From CAYZXL01 sp964482435 (GTDB lineage Bacteria; Auribacterota; JABMQX01): a stretch of DNA of 5,536 bases. Position 1 is the stretch's first letter, and each line of letters begins with the position of its first letter. The translations under genes were made by a program, and so were the position numbers. The stretch covers positions 1 to 5,536 of the forward strand of contig CAYZXL010000127.1 of assembly GCA_964482435.1 (NCBI GenBank), read 5' to 3'. Of this stretch, positions 1 to 4,424 are shown piece after piece. The notes under the pieces are model-generated. The model searched no databases and had not been told where the DNA came from. It worked only from the letters and a program-made list of their open reading frames with translations.

Positions 1-860
1 ACGTCCTGTCTTGCGGGAAGACTGGGCACGAACCGGATGAGGTCTCCGGTGAGAGTGCAGTTGTACTTCACGTCGTTCTCGAGCAAGGCAGTTCCTCTCT
101 GGAAAGGCCACTCTCTCCACACGATTTCAAAGTGCTTTATCTCTGGAACAAGGGAGAGGAGAGCTTTACCGTCATGGCTGGTTATCGCGGAGAGGAAGGA
201 TGTTGACCTGAAGTTCGTTACCGGCAGGGCATGGCTGATGACAGCTCTCTCGTGGTTGGCGAAATCCTTCGGTGAGACAATTTCACCGAGCGGGTATCTG
301 TCCAGGTCGCTGTAACCTGACAACTTGACTTTTTTGTCTTTGCTTTTGAGGAACTCCCGGATGCTGTTGAAGTCTACTCGGACGCTCTGGAGCATCAGCC
401 TGGCGACTTTGTCATCCCATTTCTTTGCGAGCGCTTTTCTGGCCACCTCAACGAGCTCAGCATAACTCAACTGCTCGACATAGAATACCTGCTCGGTCAG
501 GGTTCTGAGCGTGTGCTCGAGATACTTCGCCTGCATCTCTGGCAGAGCACGGTTGAGTTCGTCAATCAGGATCATGTCCTTGTCCCAGACCGTGACCTTT
601 GAGGGCAGGTACTCGATTTTGCCCTGCTTCATCTTCTCGATGTCAGGATAGCCGAGGACGTCATCGAAAAGAGTTTTCGACGCGTCGTATGCCACGAAGT
701 TCTTGCTCAGGGCTTCAGCGAGCTTGCAGGCAACGTGGGTCTTGGCGCACCCGTGCCTTCCGACGAGAAGAACAGGGTCTCCTGTCAGAAGCGACGCGAG
801 CAATAGATTCTCTGTCTCGACTTTCCATCCATAGATTCCAAGTTTTTCCAGGATTTTCAT
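1..860 (-). CDS. MoxR-like AAA+ ATPase, 3' end outside window
   Basis: The frame is open from ATG at 860 to the left edge (286 codons, no stop), so the C-terminus is missing. Residues 34-41 (GRHGCAKT) form a Walker A of the GxxGxAKT kind typical of MoxR/RavA-type ATPases. Residues 97-105 (ILIDELNRA) are the Walker B, followed by the family's NRAxPxxQ signature. MoxR ATPases are known to act with VWA proteins as chaperone-like machines that remodel or activate partner proteins, and the VWA gene at 4425-5536 on the same strand is the obvious partner. The start is supported by AAAGGAG (871-877) ten bases upstream and by alignment of the N-terminus just ahead of the P-loop. Oddity: I cannot find the usual sensor-1 segment (ATMNP-like) in residues 102-286, so the domain after Walker B is divergent or carries an insertion. 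The ATPase call is strong. The cellular role is inferred. Confidence 0.85.
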   Translation of the reverse strand, partial: MKILEKLGIYGWKVETENLLLASLLTGDPVLLVGRHGCAKTHVACKLAEALSKNFVAYDASKTLFDDVLGYPDIEKMKQGKIEYLPSKVTVWDKDMILIDELNRALPEMQAKYLEHTLRTLTEQVFYVEQLSYAELVEVARKALAKKWDDKVARLMLQSVRVDFNSIREFLKSKDKKVKLSGYSDLDRYPLGEIVSPKDFANHERAVISHALPVTNFRSTSFLSAITSHDGKALLSLVPEIKHFEIVWREWPFQRGTALLENDVKYNCTLTGDLIRFVPSLPARQD

Positions 861-891
861 GTTCTTCGTTCTCCTTTGTTGATTTGTTGAG

Positions 892-940
892 AAAAAAAGG
901 GGGGGAGGCATCCCGCGTGTGAGGCGAGACACTTCCCCCT
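892..940 (-). terminator. Candidate hairpin plus T-tract in the leader of the ATPase gene
   Basis: Read on the minus strand, AGGGGG (940-935) can pair with the CCCCC run near 903-899. An inner GTGT/ACAC stem (932-929 with 920-917) lies within, and seven T residues (898-892) follow. The T-tract ends about 30 bases before the ATPase start codon. It could terminate incoming minus-strand transcription from the accessory block or act as an attenuator for the ATPase. The stem has a bulge of about eleven bases, so the call is tentative. Confidence 0.35.
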
Positions 941-1076
941 GACTGTGTTTTGTTTTCGATTTGGTTAAGCGTGCGCGGCAGACCTCTGAAGCTTGGGACG
1001 CGTGTGGCAATGTGGGCAATCAGGCGGTCGGGTTCTGGGTGGGGGCATGAGCGGCGTCCCGCGTGATGGGTAGGGG

Positions 1077-1320
1077 TCACCCCAGTCGTTTAGCGAGATG
1101 GACGGTAATCCGGTCGAACACGTCCCGGAGGTAGACGAAGGGGGCGATCTGGAGTCGTTTGCATGTGGCGGTGAAACTGCTGAGGACCCCTGTGGCTTGC
1201 CCACCGCCCTCGCTGCTGAAGAACAGCCTGGAGCCAAGGTCCAACGAGAAGGCGGGGATGCGCCCAACACGCCACTTTGGTCAACTTGGCCTTGACACCG
1301 ATGCGTGGTGTGGCACAATC
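1077..1320 (-). pseudogene. IS66-family transposase remnant (C-terminal pieces, frameshifted)
   Basis: Two minus-strand frames carry recognisable pieces of an IS66-type transposase. The upstream piece (about 1260-1320) encodes VKAKLTKVACWAHPR, matching the family's CWAHxRRKF region. The downstream piece (about 1077-1250, stop TGA at 1077-1079) contains TCKRLQIAPFVYLRDVFDRI, preceded by a GGGQATGVLSSF stretch. Together these match the characteristic IS66 C-terminal region (GSDRGGRTAAVL...SCK...DPFAYLRDVL). The pieces are in different frames, and the roughly 100 residues that normally lie between them are absent, so an internal deletion has occurred. No terminal inverted repeats or accessory tnpA/tnpB genes are visible. 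This is a dead scar marking earlier transposon activity at the left edge of the accessory block. Family assignment is from motif recognition only. Confidence 0.65.
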
Positions 1321-1385
1321 AACAACGGATGCAGGGATATCACGCTCTCGGAGAAGGCAGTTAGACGTTTTTTGGGGACGTAGCT

Positions 1386-1682
1386 ATGACCGGGCCAACA
1401 ATGCTGCTCCGAGGAGAAATGTCCATGATTCTTTCGGCATCCACCCTTTACCCTTCACGCTTCATGCGCTGGCACACGCTCCGCCATTCGTCCGCAACGG
1501 ACTTGCTCGAAAGCAGCTATGACATTCGAACGGTACAGGACCTGCTCGGCCACAACGACGTGCGAACCACCATGATCCACAGCCATGTCTCGCACCGAGG
1601 ACCCAAGGGCGTGAAGAGCCCCGTGGACAACTTACGAGCGAGAAGGCCATGCGTATTATGCGGAAACCCTATAAGACGGTGA
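1386..1682 (+). pseudogene. Truncated integron-type tyrosine recombinase, catalytic Tyr lost
   Basis: Only the C-terminal catalytic end is present; homology begins near 1470. Residues 30-36 (HTLRHSS) are the HxxR box. Residues 44-56 (SYDIRTVQDLLGH) are the conserved helix with the second active-site His. Residues 61-68 read TTMIHSHV where active enzymes have TTMIYTHV, so the nucleophilic Tyr is His (codon CAC, 1578-1580). The following GPKGVKSPVDNL resembles the C-terminal signature of IntI proteins, which is why I prefer an integron integrase to a phage integrase. An intact enzyme is about 300-340 residues, so the DNA-binding N-domain and the first catalytic Arg are gone. The first 28 codons do not look like recombinase. 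It lies on the same strand as the cassettes, whereas classical intI is divergent from its array. It should be inactive on two counts. Confidence 0.75.
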
Positions 1683-1795
1683 CTTCTTGCGAGGAAGACT
1701 CTAACTCATTGACAATACGCGGCCTGTCGCAAAGGGTCGCGGGCTGTTATCTGGAAGCAAAACCCGAAAGCGTCTTTATCTGGAAACTACATAAA
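1656..1795. repeat. Three copies of TTATSYGGAARC beside the recombinase remnant
   Basis: Copies lie at 1656-1667 (TTATGCGGAAAC), 1747-1758 (TTATCTGGAAGC) and 1776-1787 (TTATCTGGAAAC). The first and third have the same architecture: TTAT, eleven bases, then ATAA (1656-1674 and 1776-1794). In the third the arms extend to TTTAT/ATAAA. The second copy lacks the right arm. The first overlaps the end of the recombinase frame. Repeated half-site motifs directly 3' of a tyrosine recombinase could be its attachment or accessory binding sites (attI-like). That role is inference; the repeats themselves are visible. Confidence 0.5.
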
Positions 1796-1814
1796 CAGTA
1801 GTTAACTCCAAAGA

Positions 1815-1835
1815 GACCCGCAGGATTGGCGGGTC
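1815..1835. other. Perfect 7-bp hairpin upstream of the first cassette gene
   Basis: GACCCGC (1815-1821) and GCGGGTC (1829-1835) form a perfect stem with a seven-base loop, 40 bases before the PIN gene start. Neither strand has a clean run of T directly after it: the minus side reads TCTCTTT. It could be a weak terminator, a regulatory hairpin, or part of the unresolved left boundary of the array. Confidence 0.3.
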
Positions 1836-1875
1836 GGATGTTGCGTTTTCACTGTAGCGCGTGTAACCTATTGCC

Positions 1876-2308
1876 ATGAAGCCAAAGCTGCACATCGAAA
1901 CGAGCATAGTCAGCTACCTCACGTCGCATCTGACCCGCGATCTGATCATCGTCGCTCGGCAGGAGCTTACTCAAGAGACCTGGTCCGCGATTCTCTCACA
2001 ATTTGATGTGTACATTTCAGCCTTGGTCATTCAAGAGGCGAGCCAAGCCGATCCTGAAGCCATCACTGATTCTGTCAAAGCTCGCCGGAAAGCTGGTCGA
2101 GGAGCGAACGATTCCAGGCACACATCCCGAGGACGCGCTGCATGTGGCCGTTGCAGCCATCAATGGAATGGATTTCCTGCTCACCTGGAATTTCAGCCAT
2201 CTCAACAACGCGTCTGCAAAGGCAAGAATCCGCAAGGCTGTTGAAACCGAGGGATACCAGTGCCCGGAGATATGTTCAATAGACGAGCTACTTGGAGAAG
2301 GGAAATGA
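1876..2308 (+). pseudogene. PIN-domain (VapC-like) toxin, frameshifted
   Basis: The N-terminal frame from ATG 1876 encodes MKPKLHIETSIVSYLTS, then FDVYISALVIQEAS and DPEA, matching PIN proteins that open with a YIETSIxSYL motif. Near 2080 the similarity moves to the next frame, which continues LAGKLVEE, EDALHVAVAAINGMDFLLTW and NFSHLNNA to TGA at 2306-2308. Acidic residues expected in the PIN active site are visible in IETS, IQEAS and EDALH. The joined product would be about 144 residues, somewhat short for the family, and the stretch usually following DPEA appears deleted in addition to the frame change. Known relatives are Mg-dependent RNases of type II toxin systems. This copy should give only a truncated, inactive N-terminal fragment unless the shift is a sequencing error. 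No clear Shine-Dalgarno precedes the start. It is the first gene of the leftmost cassette and overlaps its partner by ATGA. Confidence 0.75.
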
Positions 2309-2499
2309 TTGATCCGATCGTTGAAGAAGTGCGCAAGCATCGTTACGAGCACGCACGGCGATTTGGCTTTGATCTGGATGCTATCTGCGAAGACCTGCGC
2401 AGGATCCAGAGGACATGCGGCCATCGTGTCGTATCATTGCCGCCAAAGAGGGTAGAGCCAACAAGGGCATCGAGCCGACGCGCAACGCCGCAGGGCTGA
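2305..2499 (+). CDS. Small partner protein of the PIN toxin (putative antitoxin)
   Basis: A 64-residue acidic/basic protein starting MIDPIVEEVRKHRYEHARRF and containing DLDAICEDLRRIQ and a VVSLPP segment. Small proteins of this look, beginning with a DPIVEEVR motif, are commonly encoded directly after this class of PIN gene, so I infer an antitoxin or accessory partner. The start at 2305 overlaps the PIN stop in an ATGA junction and has GGAGAAGGG just upstream, indicating translational coupling. In-frame codons exist further upstream, but they lie within the PIN gene and do not resemble the family. The stop TGA at 2497-2499 falls within the right arm of the attC site, so the last fifteen or so residues (from VEPT on) are encoded by recombination-site DNA and are probably not functionally constrained. 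No helix-turn-helix or ribbon-helix-helix motif is obvious. Confidence 0.6.
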   Translation: MIDPIVEEVRKHRYEHARRFGFDLDAICEDLRRIQRTCGHRVVSLPPKRVEPTRASSRRATPQG

Positions 2500-2514
2500 T
2501 GCCGTATGTTAGGC
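2456..2514 (+). other. attC site 1 (59 bp)
   Basis: The right core GTTAGGC (2508-2514) fits GTTRRRY exactly. The left core AGCCAAC (2456-2462) fits RYYYAAC with one mismatch. Between them GGCATC (2466-2471) pairs with GATGCC (2498-2503) and AGCC (2473-2476) pairs with GGCT (2494-2497), leaving G2472 as the single unpaired base. An extrahelical base of this kind is characteristic of attC folds. The loop is 2477-2493. The length matches the classical 59-base element. It closes the PIN cassette. Confidence 0.75.
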
Positions 2515-2598
2515 GCCCAGAGGGTGAGCACGCAAAAGCGGAACCGAGAACAGAACGTCGGAGGAATCATGGTTTGGCGTAGGGAGGAGCAAATATGA
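2506..2598 (+). CDS. Possible 30-codon leader ORF coupled to the antitoxin gene
   Basis: A short frame runs from ATG 2506, inside the attC right core, to TGA 2596-2598, which overlaps the antitoxin ATG at 2595 (ATGA). A second start at 2569, preceded by GGAGGA, gives only nine residues (MVWRREEQI). Either version could translationally couple a leader peptide to the antitoxin. The peptide is rich in Arg, Gln and Glu and I recognise no family. The antitoxin has its own GGGAGGAG at 2582-2589, so the leader is not needed for initiation and may be chance. Confidence 0.25.
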   Translation: MLGAQRVSTQKRNREQNVGGIMVWRREEQI

Positions 2599-2828
2599 CC
2601 GCAGAAAAGGTGGCCCAAATGTCGCAGACCGAGTTCAGGAAGATGTTGGAGGAAGTGGTAGAGGAGACGGTCGAGCAGAAGTTGCTCGAGCTGTTAGGAG
2701 ATCCTGATGAAGGGCTGCAAATGCACGAAGCCGTGCGCCTCAGACTGCTGCGACAACGAGAAGAGGTGGCTACCGGTCAATATGGACGGCCGTTTCAGGA
2801 TGTTGTGAAAGAACGTGGGTTGGAGTAG
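2595..2828 (+). CDS. Antitoxin of a RelE/ParE-type pair
   Basis: A 77-residue, strongly charged and largely helical protein. Residues about 11-37 form an acidic amphipathic helix (FRKMLEEVVEETVEQKLLEL), followed by LLGDPDEGLQMHEAVRLRLL and a C-terminal tail with a GRPFQDVV stretch. Proteins with a short helix, the LLGDPDEGL motif and a polar tail are commonly encoded just before small RelE/ParE toxins. The expected role is to bind and neutralise the toxin and to repress the operon. No classical DNA-binding motif is evident, so autoregulation is inferred from family behaviour only. The start is set by GGGAGGAG (2582-2589). Only three bases separate its stop from the toxin start, so the two are one operon. 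It is the first gene of the second cassette. Confidence 0.75.
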   Translation: MTAEKVAQMSQTEFRKMLEEVVEETVEQKLLELLGDPDEGLQMHEAVRLRLLRQREEVATGQYGRPFQDVVKERGLE

Positions 2829-2831
2829 GCG

Positions 2832-3092
2832 ATGTATCAGGTTCGCATTCTGGATGCGGCATCACGTGAGCTTTCGCGGCTGGACAAGCAGACCGGTCTT
2901 CGAATTGTGAAGTGGATTCGCTGGTTGGCGAAGAACTTGGCTACGGTCAGACCCATCGCTCTGAAGCGAGATCTGGCGGGGTTGTACAAGCTTCGCGTTG
3001 GAGACTATCGGGTCGTGTATGAGCTTCTTCATAAAGAGGAAGTTGTCGTTGTTCATCTTATCGGGCATCGCAGGGAGATATGTCAGAGGTGA
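2832..3092 (+). CDS. RelE/ParE-family toxin
   Basis: 86 residues, the usual size for the superfamily. It opens MYQVRILDAASRELSRLDK, followed by two helices (to about residue 36) and then the strand-rich core: LKRDLAGLYKLRVGDYRVVY (44-63), VVVVHLIGH (71-79) and the terminal RREICQR. The LRVGDYRVVYE and GHRRE motifs are diagnostic of RelE/ParE-type folds. Family members are either ribosome-dependent mRNA endonucleases or gyrase inhibitors, and the motifs here do not decide which. R55, R60 and the C-terminal HRR are candidate functional residues. It is translated in tandem with the antitoxin; the Shine-Dalgarno (GGAGTAGG) overlaps the antitoxin's last codons. The gene looks intact. Confidence 0.85.
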   Translation: MYQVRILDAASRELSRLDKQTGLRIVKWIRWLAKNLATVRPIALKRDLAGLYKLRVGDYRVVYELLHKEEVVVVHLIGHRREICQR

Positions 3093-3182
3093 CGGGGGGT
3101 ATCGGTCAGAAACACCTTACGGGTTTCCCATAGGCGTGGGAACCGGTTGGGGGTATTGTAGTTCTCTGAGAGGTAGGTGCGC

Positions 3183-3311
3183 GCCTAACCAGTCGCTGGA
3201 GCGGGCGTGGTTGTCTTAGGGCCTCTTGGTGTTGGTTGAACCTTCTGACGGATCGGTGAGCGAGTGTTGTGAGCCTGGGCCGTCACGCCGCTCAGCTCGC
3301 AATCGTTGGGC
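3183..3311 (+). other. attC site 2 (129 bp, long VCR-like form)
   Basis: Left core GCCTAAC (3183-3189) and right core GTTGGGC (3305-3311) both fit the integron core consensus exactly. GAGCGG (3199-3204) pairs with CCGCTC (3288-3293) and CGTG (3206-3209) pairs with CACG (3284-3287), giving ten base pairs interrupted only by unpaired G3205. The terminal loop region is large (about 3210-3283), giving a length close to Vibrio-type repeats. It lies about 90 bases after the RelE/ParE stop and closes that cassette. Confidence 0.8.
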
Positions 3312-3335
3312 AGCCCAATGTGTTACGGAGGTAGA

Positions 3336-3572
3336 ATGGAGAAGCAATTGGTTGTATCAGACCCGAACGTGATGATGGGCAAACCAGTCATCGCTGGCAC
3401 GCGCATCACCGTCGAGTTGATTCTGGAGAAGCTGGCCGCTGGTGAAAGCATCGAGCAGTTACTGGACGCTCACCCGCGGCTGACCCACGAGGGCATTCGC
3501 GCCGCCTTGGCCTTTGCGGGTGAAGCGTTGCGAGCCGATGTCGTTTATCCGATAGGTGAGTCCGTCCGATGA
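3336..3572 (+). CDS. DUF433 antitoxin
   Basis: A 78-residue protein with the canonical DUF433 layout: DPNVMMGKPVIAGTRITVEL near residues 9-28, then ILEKLAAGESIEQLLDAHP and LTHEGIRAALAFA. DUF433 proteins have a winged or helix-turn-helix-like fold and are known to be encoded with DUF5615 PIN-like toxins, where they are taken to be the antitoxin and operon regulator. I chose ATG 3336 because GGAGGT (3327-3332) precedes it and the family N-terminus begins here. A TTG at 3306 would extend the frame into the attC right core and is unlikely. The gene overlaps the next by ATGA, so the pair is translationally coupled. First gene of the third cassette. Confidence 0.88.
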   Translation: MEKQLVVSDPNVMMGKPVIAGTRITVELILEKLAAGESIEQLLDAHPRLTHEGIRAALAFAGEALRADVVYPIGESVR

Positions 3573-3925
3573 ACTTCGTAGCCGACGAGAGCGTAGACCG
3601 CCAAGTCGTTGACCGTCTTCGGCGGGAGGGGTATCGGGTATGGTATGTCGCCGAGATGGAGCCAGGGGTCTCCGACGACGCTGTGCTCGAGGTGGCGAAC
3701 CGGGAGGAGGCGCTGTTGCTGACGGCGGATAAGGACTTTGGCGAGCTGGTCTTTCGCCAGCGTCGTATTACGCCGGGCGTTGTCCTTATTCGCCTGGCCG
3801 GACTGCCGCCGATACGTAAGGCGGGGGTAGTTGCCACTGCGATCCATCAACATGCTGCGGAATTACAGCACGCCTTTGCTGTGGTTATGCGAGGGAGCGT
3901 TCGTATTCGCCGGTCGGCGAGGTAG
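3569..3925 (+). CDS. DUF5615 PIN-like toxin
   Basis: 118 residues, full length for the family. Conserved features are the N-terminal MNFVADESVD with D6/E7, the segment LRREGYRVWYVAEMEPGVSD, and LLLTADKDFGELVF (50-63) with D54 and D56, followed by GVVLIRLAG. These acidic residues correspond to the metal-binding cluster of PIN-like nucleases, so an Mg-dependent RNase activity is likely by family, though DUF5615 members are little characterised. The start ATG overlaps the DUF433 stop by one base beyond the shared TG (ATGA), so the toxin is made only when the antitoxin is translated. The C-terminal RIRRSAR tail is basic. No truncation is seen. The stop at 3923-3925 lies about 20 bases before the attC left core. 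Confidence 0.88.
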   Translation: MNFVADESVDRQVVDRLRREGYRVWYVAEMEPGVSDDAVLEVANREEALLLTADKDFGELVFRQRRITPGVVLIRLAGLPPIRKAGVVATAIHQHAAELQHAFAVVMRGSVRIRRSAR

Positions 3926-3947
3926 TTCATAATTGGGGACGGACGCC

Positions 3948-4033
3948 GCCCAACATCTCAATGAGGCCGCCGTGGTTCACCCCGCGAGCGCTCAGCCGGG
4001 GCCGCCACGCGGCTTATCTCGCTCGCGTTAGCC
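3948..4033 (+). other. attC site 3 (86 bp, imperfect)
   Basis: Left core GCCCAAC (3948-3954) fits RYYYAAC. Right core GTTAGCC (4027-4033) fits GTTRRRY at six of seven positions. GCCGC (3966-3970) pairs with GCGGC (4009-4013) and GTGG (3972-3975) pairs with CCAC (4005-4008), leaving C3971 unpaired. The spacers between cores and arms are longer than usual (11 and 13 bases), and the right core is off consensus, so this is the weakest of the three. Its position right after the third gene pair supports it. Confidence 0.6.
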
Positions 4034-4424
4034 TCTCTCCAGCTCCCGGTGATAGTTACCCAGAGACCCCTCCACGAACCGGCGGCCGGCCTGCCGGTCG
4101 GAGCACAAGAATTCCCGGGTGCCGAGGTCGCGCCAGGGCGGGATAGAAAGTGGTGTTCCCCGGGCGGGGTTGGGACGTTCTCAGGGGCGGTGGCGGCCGC
4201 CGAGGATGTCACGGACGTCCTGCTCCGGCATAACGAGCCAGCCCCCGCAGCAACCTCGAGGCTGCCCGGGCGACCGCTCCTTTTTCCCCTTCGTCAAATG
4301 AATCCCGTCCGAGAAAAACTGCCGCCGGCCGGGCAGGCAGGCACACATGCACTCGCGTCGCCGGGGAGTATCCTTCAAGGTCCCATCACCCAGAAGATGC
4401 GTTGGCCGGACGGTTTCTGGTTTG
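4034..4424. other. GC-rich gap with no supportable gene
   Basis: About 390 bases between the last attC site and the end of the VWA gene. The sequence is visibly richer in G and C than either neighbour, and all frames stay open easily, so open frames here mean little. The best-looking one is on the minus strand, 4028-4180, open for about 50 codons with no start, encoding CSDRQAGRRFVEGSLGNYHR near its end and stopping inside the attC right core. I do not recognise it. It may be the eroded tail of a lost gene. The only other structure is the candidate terminator at 4314-4336. Confidence 0.45.
4314..4336 (-). terminator. Candidate intrinsic terminator after the VWA gene
   Basis: On the minus strand CTGCC (4336-4332) pairs with GGCAG (4323-4319) around an eight-base GC-rich loop, directly followed by five T residues (4318-4314). 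It lies about 90 bases past the VWA stop and would end that transcript before it enters the cassette array. The stem is short, so confidence is moderate. Confidence 0.4.

Larger units (their letters stand above)
1386..4033 (+). mobile_element. Integron-like toxin-antitoxin cassette array with a dead integrase
   Basis: The block combines an integron-type recombinase remnant (1386-1682) with three successive gene pairs, each on the plus strand and each followed by an attC-like inverted repeat (2456-2514, 3183-3311, 3948-4033). If crossover occurs at the G/TT of each R' site, the second cassette spans about 2509-3305 and the third about 3306-4027. Both are of usual gene-cassette size. The left end of the first cassette is not resolved: GTTAACT at 1801-1807 fits GTTRRRY at six of seven positions and is only a weak candidate. 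All three cassettes encode toxin-antitoxin-like pairs, which are known to be enriched in sedentary chromosomal integrons. With the integrase broken, the best name is a cluster of attC sites lacking a functional integrase. Confidence 0.6.

Noticed and set aside
599..922. Plus-strand open frame opposite the ATPase gene
   Set aside because: It is antisense to a clear AAA+ coding region, has no recognisable motif and an Arg/Ser-rich composition typical of a shadow frame.
1239..1366. GTCCAAC (1239-1245) or GCCCAAC (1262-1268) with GTTAGAC (1360-1366) as a further attC site
   Set aside because: The core matches are present, but the arms between them do not pair convincingly, and the left cores lie within the IS66 coding remnant, which explains their sequence.
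1709..1750. TTGACA (1709-1714) as the -35 box of a cassette promoter
   Set aside because: No -10-like hexamer occurs at 16-18 bases; the nearest, TGTTAT at 1745-1750, is 30 bases away.
1801..1807. GTTAACT as the attI crossover point for the first cassette
   Set aside because: One mismatch to GTTRRRY and no paired partner core; kept only as a weak candidate and not called as a feature.
4264..4285. GCCCGGGC followed by a T-run on the plus strand as a terminator
   Set aside because: The palindrome has no loop and the T-run starts about ten bases after it, so it does not form a normal terminator.
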